The translations under genes and the position numbers were made by a program. Below are positions 12,101-24,461 of a stretch of DNA of 64,000 nt, in pieces; the stretch's first letter is position 1, and every line of letters starts with the position of its first letter. The DNA comes from Gambelia wislizenii (taxonomy: Eukaryota; Chordata; Lepidosauria; Squamata; Crotaphytidae). The notes beneath the pieces are model-generated. The model had not been told where the DNA came from and did not search any database. It saw nothing but the letters and a program-made list of their open reading frames with translations. The stretch lies in assembly GCA_030847615.1 (NCBI GenBank), contig JAUMIR010000005.1, positions 213,264,645 to 213,328,644 of the forward strand, read 5' to 3'.

Positions 12101-15100
12101 AATAAGAGACCTAGAAATAAATAAGTCATGGATTGCTTCTGCATTGGGGGCAGCTGATTGGCAATTCCAGAGGGAAAAGGCAAAAGGAAGTTGAGATAGA
12201 GGACCACATCTAATAGATATCAGATTAGAATGGTGAACGGGAGCCATTAGAAAAGGAGAATTAACAGAATGAAGATCAGCAACAGAGGGATAAGCAACAG
12301 GGAGACTTGTGCCTTCAAGTCATTTCCCACTCATGGCAACCCTAAGATGAACCTATCACAGGGTTTTCTTGGCAAGATTTCTTCACATGAGGTTTTGCCT
12401 TTGTTCTCCTCTGAAGCTAACAGAATGTAACTTGCTCAAGGTTATCCAGTGGATTTCCATAGCCAAGCAGGGATTCGAACCCTGTTTTCCAGAGTCATAA
12501 TCCAACGCTCAAACCACCACACCATGCTGGCTCTCCTTTTTTCCTATACAGTCGTCCCTTCACATTCGCGGGGGTTCCGTTCCGCGGACCCCCGCAAATG
12601 TGAAAAATCCGCGAATAACTACACCCCTCCCCCTCCCTCCCCAGGCCTTTGCGGGGCCTTCCTAGGCCCCGCGGAGGCCTCACCGGCCCTCCCTCCCACC
12701 CTCCCCAGGCCTTTGCGGGGCCTTCCTAGGCCCCGCGGAGGCCTCACCGGCCCTCCCTCCCACCCTCCCCAGGCCTTTGCGGGGCCTTCCTAGGCCCCGC
12801 GGAGGCCTCACCGGCCCTCCCTCCCACCCTCCCCAGGCCTTCGCGGGGCCTTCCTAGGCCCCGCGGAGGCCTCACCGGCTCTCCCTCCCACCCTCCCCAG
12901 GCCTTCGCCGGGCCTTCCTAGGCCCCGCGGAGGCCTCACCGGCCCTCCCTCCCACCCTCCCCAGGCCTTCGCGGGGCCTTCCTAGGCCCCGCGGAGGTCT
13001 CACCGGCCCTCCCTCCCACCCTCCCCAGGCCTTCGCGGGGCCTTCCTAGGCCCCGCGGAGGCCTCACCGGCTCTCCCTCCCACCCTCCCCAGGCCTTCGC
13101 GGGACCTTCCTAGGCCCCGCGGAGGCCTCACCGGCCCTCCCTCCCACCCTCCCCAGGCCTTCGCGGGGCCTTCCTAGGCCCCGCGGAGGCCTCACCGGCC
13201 CTCCCTCCCTCCCTCCCCAGGCCTTCGCGGGGCCTTCCTAGGCCCCGCGGAGGCCTCACCGGCCCTCCCTCCCTCCCTCCCCAGGCCTTCGCGGGGCCTT
13301 CCTAGGCCCCGCGGAGGCCTCCCTGGCCCTCTCTCCCTCCCTCCCGAGGCCTTCGCGGGGCCTTCCTAGGCCCCGCGGAGGCCTCACCGGCTCTCCCTCC
13401 CACCCTCCCACCCTCCCCAGGCCTTCGCGGGGCCTTCCTAGGCCCCGCGGAGGCCTCACCGGCCCTCCCTCCCACCCTCCCCAGGCCTTCGCGGGGCCTT
13501 CCTAGGCCCCGCGGAGGCCTCACCGGCTCTCCCTCCCACCCTCCCCAGGCCTTCGCGGGGCCTTCCTAGGCCCCGCGGAGGCCTCACCGGCCCTCCCTCC
13601 CACCCTCCCCAGGCCTTCGCGGGGCCTTCCTAGGCCCCGCGGAGGCCTCACCGGCTCTCCCTCCCACCCTCCCCAGGCCTTCGCGGGGCCTTCCTAGGCC
13701 CCGCGGAGGCCTCCCCGGCCCTCTCTCCCTCCCTCCCCAGGCCTTCGCGGGGCCTCCGGAGGGCCTCCGGGCGTCCCGCGAAGGCCTCCCCACCCCTCCC
13801 CAGGTCTTTCACGGGGCCTCTGGAGCCCCCGTGTCGCGGTTTTGGGGGGGCCCGGGGGGGCCCTCCCAAAACCGCGAATAACCGAAACCGCAAATGTCAA
13901 GTTCGCGAATGTGGAGGGACAACTGTAGCTGTATACTATCCTTCTTCATGACAATGTATATAGGATTCCTGTTGGTCACTCCTTAGTTTCAATAGTTAAA
14001 TTGTAGCGTAATTCAAACCATTCCCTGAATTGTAGCTTGAGGTGCTAGGATGTGTATAATTTCCTGGCAATCCCTAGCTCCTCTTCCCTAAGAAGGTGGA
14101 CTGTTAAACTGATTTGAGTCTCCAGCACTGAGATGCCCATATTTTCTCTCTCGTGAACCACCTCCCTCACATAAACTTCCCTGGAATGCTTTTCTGGGGC
14201 CTTTGTCAGTTTATTTTTTACTATTTGGCAGTATCTAATACTAATTGAAGCCACTTTTAACCATTCACTCCTTATTACTTCTCCTTAAAAAAAATCCTAC
14301 CCTCCTCTCCCTTTATTTTAATATACCTAGGACATCACTGACATCAAATACATATTAAGAATGAACTACGGAATGTAATTCTTATCATTGCAATTTAACA
14401 TCAAACATTCTGTCCAATAATACATTAGATACAAAAAAACTCAAAGTCAAGGGTGAAATCCTTCTCCACATCAGAGGTGAAGGGTCTTTTTGATTACATG
14501 GATCAAAGCACAATTGCATACGTTTCTTGATGGGTCTGATAGGTCAATCAGATGAACAGAAGATGAAGCCTAAATTAAAATCATGATTTCAAGAGCAGAT
14601 TCTGGTTTCAAAATCAACTGTAACTGGAAAGACAATTGGAAATATTTCACAAGGAAATGAACTACCATCCACTTAGACTAAGGACTTGTTTAGATGGAGT
14701 ATTTACCCTGTCTTGCCTCCATTTTAGAGCCCTGCAGTCCTGACGATGCAGGGCTTTTGCCCCATTTTCCCCTGAGCAGTTCTCACGACCCCTGGAGCTA
14801 ACATGGGGTAAAGCCCGATAAAACATTTTCAAAGAACACCTACAAAAAAAAACACTTCTTTCCAGAAAAAAAAAAAAAACAGATTAGGCCCTGCATGACT
14901 GCAGTAGCCCTTTTCAGCACTCTGGTCCATCGTTGCACCTGGCGCCCATGACATTTTCTGAAGCCAGGAAGGAATCCCACAGCATGTCACATGCTGCGGG
15001 CCAGCTTGGTCACATGCTGCAGGGCCAGCTTCCTGGCTACAGAGAGTAAGACGCACGCGGGCAGTGGTGGCTACAGGGACTGGCCAGCAAGCTGGTCTGG

Positions 15101-18100
15101 ACTTCATCCTGTTTTGTCCAGGTAATGGGGGAGCAACAAGCCTGATCCGGTGGGAAGCCAGCATATTCTGGCCCATGTAGATGAGCCCTAATTGTGAGTG
15201 GCTGTTCACTGAAGGGATTAACCAGAGAAGACTTTGCCTGCCAAATTCATTACAGTCAGTCTTCTGTATGCACAGATTTTGCAACCACAGTTTCAACCAA
15301 CCACAGTTTGGAAATATTAAAAAAAAATTAATTCCAAAAAGCAAACCTTGATTTTGCATTTTATATAAGGAACACCATTTTATTACGCCATTGTATATAA
15401 CAGGACTTGAGCATCCATGGATTTTGGTATCCATGGGGGATCCTGGAACCAAACCCTAATGGATACCAACGACCCACTGTATTAAGAGAGCAATGTAACA
15501 GTGCAGTACTCCCTTTATTCTCCCCTTTTCTAAGAGAAGATCACTGTCTTAATAGACATTTTTCCTTGTACTTTTGTGAATTATGATTATGCTAACCTTT
15601 TCAAAGCAAGAAGCAAAACCTCAAAATATCACCTGATAGAAACGAACTGAACACAAATAATAATTCTTTATTTCCCCCAACAGCAGCAGCAGCACCCTTT
15701 TTTCCTAACACATCCACATAGCTTTTATGCTTTCTTTGGTCCTGAAGAGCAAAGAAAGCAGCTAAAGAGAATTCTGTTAGATTCTCTGTGTGTGGATAAT
15801 CAAGCTGAACATGTTTTGAAGACAACTTAAAACAGTGTGGGAATTTGAGACTCTCCACCACTGGATAACTCAAGATAAGATTCTGGGAAATGCTGCCAAA
15901 AGTAATTCTAAGAGGCAAACACTTTTGTGGAGCAACCAGAAAAACATGCTTGCAAGGCTCCCATGGGTCTACCAGCACAAACTTGATCCCATATCAGTAG
16001 GCTGGTGACCTGGCTACAAAGGAACAGGCCTGTTTACTTTAGCTTCCCAATTGCATTATGCTAATCCTACAATCTTGTGCAACTAATGAGAAAAGCAACC
16101 AGCAAAATTGAAGTCACTTTTACTTTTACAGGATATATGTATGCATGATAATTTCTTTTTAAGAATCAAATATCAGCCATAGATCAGACACTGAATTGAA
16201 AGTAACAGGTAGGAGTCTTACAGAAAAAGGACTGCAGGATTTGGGATGAAAGAGATTATAAATAAGTGGCTCTGCTAGAAAGACAGTGTTGTAAGTAGTT
16301 AGCATGTTGGATGAGGTCTGGAGAGAACCACATTCAAATCCTCTGTCTGCTTGAATATAGCTTATAGGGTGACCTTGGGCCAAGTCACATTTTCAGGATA
16401 GGCAAGAGTGGTGTACAACCATTTATGCTGCCATGAGCAGTTAGAAGCAAGGGCAGGATATAAATATAATAAATAAATTACAGTACTAAATATATTAAAT
16501 GTTTTCAACTGTCATATTTTCCTACTCTTTGCAGGGATGGAGGGAGAGAGGGAGTGAACATGATCATTTGAACATGTATTTGAGGTTATAATAAAGTTGC
16601 AGTATCTACTTACCTGGGAGTAAGTTCCATTTAATACAATGGGTGGACATGTATGAACTACACTGTAAATATTTCACTATAGATTGTGGGGGGCAAATGT
16701 AGCTCATGGTATCTTTCCAGTAGGTCTACAGGCCTCTGCTTCTATCACAGCAGTTGGGTTTCTTTTCAAGCCACAGTTCAGCAGGGGTGGTTCTGGGTGG
16801 TTACAGCTTGGGTACAAAATATTAACCTTTTCTCCCTGTGTACTGCAATTGACCTGGCCTGGCAATTAGCATTGGAACAAAGTCTGACACTGGAGCCTAT
16901 GGGAGGGTTTTTGATAATGAAAGAGCATGTAAGAGAGAATAGGAGAGCTGTCTGGATCGGGAGGCGGGCTGGCCCCACCAATGGCTCCTCCCACCGCAAG
17001 CAGCTGGCCATCTGAAAAGTTAACCACAAGCCAATATGGTCATTGGGGTGAAAAAGACTCCTGACCTCTGTTCTAAACTAATGTAACCAGCATTTTGAGA
17101 GTCCCAAATAATTATTCAAATCTGAATATTCAAACTGAACAATGTCTGAGTTGCATTTAGCTTCACTTACCTTTTGGGGGGAGACTTTGGGGGTTTGGCT
17201 TTCTGTAAAATGAAGCGAGACAGGACTGCCTGATTTGTTTTGAAAATGCTGTTCAGTAACTGGGGAGCTCTGTAAGCCAAAACAACCACAATTAAGATAG
17301 AATTTTGAAGGCCAAGCAGAAATGTAAATAACTGTGCAATTCTAAAGTTATCTACACTGGAGCATAAAACCCACTTCTAAAAGATGCTTCATACGTTACA
17401 TCTTTTGTAGGTACATGGTATATACTTGACATTATGAACCCACAGTTCCTAAGTACAATTCCTTAGCATAACGCACCCAGTAATCCTAACACATGTACCT
17501 AGAACATACTTTCAGAGCAATAAAAGATTGTGTTAAACTTATCAGTTAGCCCTATCAGTTGCCATGGATCGTCATCCATGTTTCATGAGAGCATAATTCC
17601 AAATTAAGAGGCTCTGGTAACTATAATCATTTAGAAAGAGAGAATAAATCTTGCAGTGATTTTACATCTGTAGTTTTAGTTTTCTAAATTACTTTTAATC
17701 TTCCCCACATCATTTTAAAAATAACTTGTACACTTTCAGAAAAGAGTAGTAGTATAAAACCATCAATTCTGAGTCAAGCATGAAACTTATTCTCAGAAAT
17801 CAGCTGAATGCTGAAGTGTTTGTTCCCCACTGGAAAGTAATCAGATAGACAGAGGTACACTTGGCTTCCTTTGCTTTTACCTAGAAGAACCAGATGATGC
17901 CTCTTGTGTTAGGTGGCTGTATGCTGGAGCAGACTGGAAAGGAAAAACATTGTTCGCTAAATAGGCCTCACGGTCACCACTCTTCTCTTCTTGTGTTGTA
18001 TGGGGGCCTAGAAATGCACTCACAAATTGCTCTTTGTATTGTCTTCCACCTCTCTGAGGAAAAGTTGAGCTTTTATTTATATGTGGTGAGCTGATTTCTG

Positions 18101-21100
18101 AAATACAATATACCACCAAAGTCAGCCTTGAAATGAGTTCATCTTCTGCTTATTTCTATTGTGTTTTTAAACAAATGTCTCCCCCAACAGATCACAATGA
18201 TTAAAATTCATCACTAGCTTTTGCTCTGTATAAATGAAAACAAATAATCTATTCCCCAAATCTCAAAAGATATCATATAAACTTACAAAATGATGAAGCG
18301 TGAAATCAACATTAGTGTTAAAGGCTGTGTTTTATACAGTACAAATTAAACTGAAAGAATTAAGCAAAATACTATGATTCCACTGAAGTTACAGTTCCTC
18401 AGCTGACTTGTATTGTTTTGTCTCATCCCTAAACTGCACTGATCTACATAAATTTTTACACCTGGAATCCAGCTGAGACATAACACTGGTGTAAAAATTG
18501 CTGCAAAAGTAGTTGTGCTTTCTCAGAGTTGTCTGAGTATAGTGCTTAGTGCAACCAACTGATCTGCAAGCACATACACAGCCTTCTCTCATTTTTTAAC
18601 TTGGTGGTTGGGACCCTAATTGACCACTGTGTAAAGGGTGAATTCAAGCTCATGTTGCCTGTTGTACAATCAGTTGGACAACTGTGATATTCAACACAAC
18701 TATGCTGGAGTATATTTATGCTGTGATAAATGTGTATAGGATCTTGGCTGATATGTCTCTTTTAACAGACCCCAAAAGTATAAACCATGCAATTACTTAT
18801 TTCATTCCTATGGCTGATATAAATGTAACAGAATTCAGAAATGCTAGTAGAATAAGAACTGACCAAAAGCTAACCGGTAATATTCCATCCAGTCTTCCAG
18901 GATACTCTTGATTTTCCGCCTCAGCATTCTTAGTTCTCTCATAGCATCTTTCATGTGGTTTAGATTCTCTTCTGGGATCTGAGGTTTCTTTGTCCTCTTG
19001 GAAGTTTAAGTAAAACACAATGACTACACATAGCACTGCACAATACAATAAAATCTAACAAAATCCACAGTTGCTAAGAGTTGTTAGCAAACATGAATTA
19101 CATAGGTTGAGACCACCATTTTACTACAGCTGATCAATGCTTATTACTATTCAGCCAGAAGATACAATCTGCTCTGACAAGGTAGCAATTACTCTGGGGT
19201 AGCTGGGTTGTTTATACGACCTCATTATCACAGGAGGGTAACAATCATACTCCAGAACTTGTAACAATGGCTATGATTCTCCACTGAGACTGTTCCTTCT
19301 TTAGACCACAGCACCTCTTTTTCCACAGCTTTCAGAGGAAACATATCGTGGTAGACTACCCTTTCTCTACTACTGTGCAGATTCTAATTCAGTATTTGCC
19401 CCAGGAGCAAGGATTACCATTTCTCCCCCCAAACAGATCAGTGGTGGCCAATCATCTTTTTTTTTTTTTAATCGCATTCTTAGTCCCAAAGAAACAATGG
19501 CTACAATATTCCTGTCTGGACATCTTAACTTGAAGGCAACAAGGCCAATTTGTGAAGGAATAGGCAAGTTGTTGCTGAGCGACCAAAGTATATCTTTGAG
19601 AGCAGAAGGGAACTGGCCCTTTTATTCTTAGAGATATGGGTTCATATGTGTGCCTGGGCATTATGCTCACAGAGATATAAGTTCAACATCAGGCTGCTGT
19701 ATTTACTTTTCAAAACTGAATGGTCTTGAGTCCAGAGCGAGCATCTACAGAAAAGCAGGATGGCTACAAACAGAACTCATGTTACTGCCGATTTCTTAAC
19801 AGTATTTCTTTCTCTTTCTTAAATTAATTTGCAGCATGCCAGCTAAAAGTACAAAATATAAAACACCCTTGCTGAAATATAGAGTAAGAGGAAAAGAATG
19901 TAGAAAATTGCCTGCGTACCCAGCATACACCTAACATTTCCCTGAGGGAACTCGCAAGGTTTGGAAATTACATAAGTTTGAAAACTTACTTAAAGAGATT
20001 GTTGTTGAGATCTTGGGCAGCTAGTTCAAGCATTAACTGACTGAAATATCACAAATTATATAAAACACTGTCATATATACAGAATTAATTTGTCATTACA
20101 ATTTTAGTCATTGTTTCAATTAAACAATGAGTACACAGCCACACTGAAAATCCCATTCTTTCAGCAAACATGACACTAGATGCTAATGTTAATTGTTAAT
20201 GTGAATTTTATTTCCATGTCAAAACAAAGGAAAAGAAAACAAATTTAAGCCAGAGGATTCTGAGTCATTATATTTATTACTATGAACATGAATCAGTATT
20301 TTTAAAGAGCCCTGCAAATTTATAATTTCTTTTTTTAAAAAAATATAAGACTGAGGGTAAACATGAATGTTTGGGAGGCAGCAGTCACGTACATGTATGT
20401 GTCAAGTACACATGCACACACACACACACACACACACACACAATTAGTATCAAGCAATCTGCAGAAAGGAAGCTTAATATGTCATTTCTATGGCAATCTA
20501 ATGTTTGTATTCTATAAGCTGAGCGACTGTTTTAAAGAAGTTTTATCTGCTTAAGATATCTGAGTTTTCTTGAGCTGACCTGTAAAAAATGGAAACTAAA
20601 TTCTTTACACAATTTTATGAATCCATTTAATATTTTCACTGTACATTATTGTTAGATAATTCAGCCATGGCCAAGATCACATCATATAGATAACCCTCAT
20701 TTGTTCATCATCACACACATATGTGAATCAACAGGACTTGCGTCTGAGTAGACATGCATCAGATTGCACTGTCTAGGACAGGGGTGGGCGAAGGGTTAGG
20801 GAGCTGCATGGCCACCCAGGAGACCTTGGAGGGCCAAACCCCTCTGCTGTTGCCATGTTTTGGGGCTGGGGGGACATTTTTTTATAAAAACAGCAAGTGA
20901 CCTAGAAATCAAAAATTATTCTAGACCCTGGGAGGCTGCATGTGGCCCACAAGTTACATTTTCCCAACCCTTGGTCTAGCACATGGTTCAGAATCATTGG
21001 CCTTTCAGATGTTTTAAATTAGTGCTCCCATAATCCCTTACCACTCACTATGCTGGCTGGAACTTCTTGGAGCTGAAGTAAAGTAGTTTAGTAGCAGTAA

Positions 21101-24100
21101 AGTACCTGAACCTTGGAAGTGTCATATGTCAGGAAAGTCAGGACAGCTTTAAGACATGCCTAATGATTAGGAGAATGTCAAAGGAATATTTAAAAAAAAA
21201 CACAACACAGAGAAACATTGATTTGGAGGATAGAACTATAGTTGCCCCTATATGGCTTGGGTCCAGACTATTTGAATGACTAGGTCTCATATAAAGCAGG
21301 GCGTGCTTTAAAATCTGCAGAGGAAGGCATTCTCTCAGTCCTTCACAGGTGCTGTTGCTGAGGACTTGGGAGAGAGCCTTTTCTGTGGCTGCTCACAGGC
21401 TGTGGAACTCCCTTCCACAGGAGGCCCAGTTGGTCCCCTCTCTGCTTTCTTTCTGCCAGGTGGTAGAAAATGTTTTTATTTAAGGAGGCATTTGGTGACC
21501 GCAGATACATGTTTTTTTTTAATGGGGGAGGGGTGTAGAGAGTTTTATTTTACTTTGTTTAAATACCTTTTAATGCTGTCTAACTTGTTTTTTTTTAAGT
21601 AATTGTATTTTAACTTTTGTACTGAGAGTTTTTAATTATACAATGTTGTATTTTTTAAGGTGTGTACGCCACCTTGTTTCCTGTACTGGGAGAAAGGCAG
21701 GATATAAATAAAATAAAATAAAATAATAAATACTGCAAGTCCAAAGTATCCCCATCCCAACCTAAACATTATTTTAGAGGTTTTTTTCCCTTTGTCTGAC
21801 ATGATAATACATGAGTTGCTGCTCTGTAGCAATTAACCATTTTATAAGCTTTGCTGTATGCCTGCCACTAATTATCCTAAATGCTGACAAGAAGAAAAAG
21901 CAGATGTTATAATTTAAAAGGGAGAACTGAAATGATTTCTTTGACTCATTCCTTTCCTGTTTTGTACTTTAAAAAAATAATGGAAGCCTTTAATAAAACA
22001 AACAAAGCCAAGAAAAGATGGCTGATCATCAATGGTAAGAATAGGTAAATACATCAACAGATAATCAAATGGAATAGCAACAAGACAGCAAAGTAAAAGT
22101 GGTATCTCTGCCTTCTGCTCACAGAAGAACTTTGCCCACAGAAGATCCCTCTACCCAATATTTTAGCATCTTCCTCATCCATCCCCATTACACAGCCCAG
22201 CTCAGTTCACACAGTAGGACCTGGCTGCCACTGCCCCCTCCAATAACATTTTCCAGGGGCTTGTGGGGGTTGCTGTGGAAAGGAGGCAGTAGGGAAGCCC
22301 ACTTCTGCCAGCAATATGGATCCAGCCACAAATAAGAAACCGAAATAACCCATGCAAACATTCCCAGCAGATAAAATCACTGCTCATTAAAAGCCGAGGC
22401 AAATACGGTACACTGTTCCTATTTGTCTGACTTTGTTATCTACAATGTAACAAACACAGCACTAGACCTCTAAAATCAAGGGGACATCACAGAAAATGCC
22501 TCTCCTCAGCGATTACCTAACTCATATCTAAAGCAGAGGCAAATATGCTATCCTGTCTCCCTAGTTGCTTTTAACCCACTTTCCTGTTTTGGCTTCTGTT
22601 TTCTATAGATCTCCATTTGATCTTCTCTTGCTTTCTTTTCCTTCCAGCCCTTTCTTTCTTCACACATTACTTCCTGCTTCATCCTTCCCTGTCCTTTTCC
22701 CTAGGTTCCTTCCCCTTTCCTTTTCCGTTCTTCTGAGTAACAAACTAATACCCATTTAAATGTAAGAATGTGTATGGAAACATGGATGTAAACATGACAG
22801 GAAATAACCAAGCAGCTTCCAATCTCCAAGCTTGATTGACTTTGATACATCTTTCCTTTTTCCTTGTCCCCTAGTGCCTCCTGTGAACTTTCCCTCTTTT
22901 CTCCCATCTTTCCAGGCTTGGGTATCCCCATTCTTCCACTTAATACCCTCTTTATATGCTTCAGGCAAAGCATCCAAGACATAGCATCCAAGGACTTGTC
23001 TATATGAGGCAAAAACCCCCAGAGTGCCTCGCAGTAATGGCATTTTGCAGCAGCTGCGACATGTCTTGATAGTGGTTTTGCCCACATAAGCTTCACATGC
23101 AAGATGGAAGCCACGAGTGATTTACTCACGTTTGTACTTACCTCAATTTGCCACTGGCTAACTTAAAAAAAATGATGTCCAAGGTACGATAAGAGCGCTT
23201 TTTCAATTTAACAGAAAAGCACAAAAACAAACAATCCACCCCGTTTTCTTGCCTTAGTGCTCACTCACTAAGGTGAAAATCCAACATGGTGGTAGCAGGC
23301 ACTTGCCTTGTTAACAAGCCCTGTCCCCTGCACTTTTTTTTCCACTGAGCCTTTTTAAATTATTATTCAGGAGCTACAATCAGAGTGTTAAAGTGTTTTA
23401 GCAATATTACACTAGTTAAGCATTAGGACAAGCTGGAATGTGTCCAGAGGAGGGTGACCAAAATGGTGAAAGGTCTGGAAGTTATGCCCTATGAGTAGCA
23501 GTTCAGGGAGCTGGGCATTTTTAGCCTGGAGAAGAGAAGGTTGAGAGGGGACATGATAGCCATGTTTAAATATTTGAAGGGATGTCATACTGAGGATGGA
23601 GCAAGCTTGTTTTCTGCTGCTCCAGAAACTAGGACACAGAGCAATGGATCAAACTACGGGAGAAGAGATTCCACCTAAACATTAGGAAGAACTCCTGACA
23701 GTAAGAGCTGTTTGGCAGAGGAATGCAATGCCTTGGTGTGTGGTGGAGATGTTTAAACAGAAGCTGGATAGCCATCTGTTGGGAGTGCTTTGATTGTGTG
23801 TTCCTGCAGGACAGGGGGTTTGATGAGATGGCCCTTGCGGTCTCTTCCAACTCTATGATTCTATGATGGTTTCCTTTTATTCCTCGATTTCCTCTTCCAA
23901 TTGCTTGATCTCTGTTGAATCTGGGTCCTGAAAAAAATCACTATGGGGCCGTTTACATGGCAAAATAAATCCTCTAAGAATTCGCAAAGAGTCCTAATAG
24001 TTCCCACACCTTTTGGATCAAAGTCGCCATATACAGAAGGAGGGGGACAAAAAAACCCCCCCCATAAGTCATGCAGTATCAGCTTTTGCTACTTTTCCAG

Positions 24101-24427
24101 ACTTTTTTTGATAAAGTTCTCAAAAATGCGCACAATCGATACTGTGAACTACCATTTCACAAATGTCTGTGTGAACTACCAGTGAACTTCCCAAACCAGC
24201 CTGAGCAGAGCTGAGCCGTGATTGGTTGGACTGACCATGGCGCCTCCTCCGAAGAGACAGGAGGGTCGGAGGGAGAAACCCACCAAACCCGCCATTTGCC
24301 CCTTCTTCTGCTTGCAGCCCACTTTGGGAAATCTGCTCTGAGCCTTTCGCATCTGCTTCGAAGGAAGGCTTTGGGGGCAATAGCCCAGAGAAGACAGTCA
24401 GGAATGGAGCTAACCCCCACTTGGGTG

Positions 24428-24461
<34 letters not shown>

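Noticed and set aside
9382..12247. Host genes suggested by RT-like and endonuclease-like ORFs
   Set aside because: They are ordered fragments of one L2 LINE with a typical 3' tail.
12449..13900. Several ORFs with PRGLGRPREGLGR-type repeats
   Set aside because: Produced by the 64-bp minisatellite (open in several frames); no start context or splice signals.
20560..20605. Alternative C3orf20-like exon after ttttttacag
   Set aside because: Reaches a stop with no donor in phase; the 21.8-kb candidate fits better.
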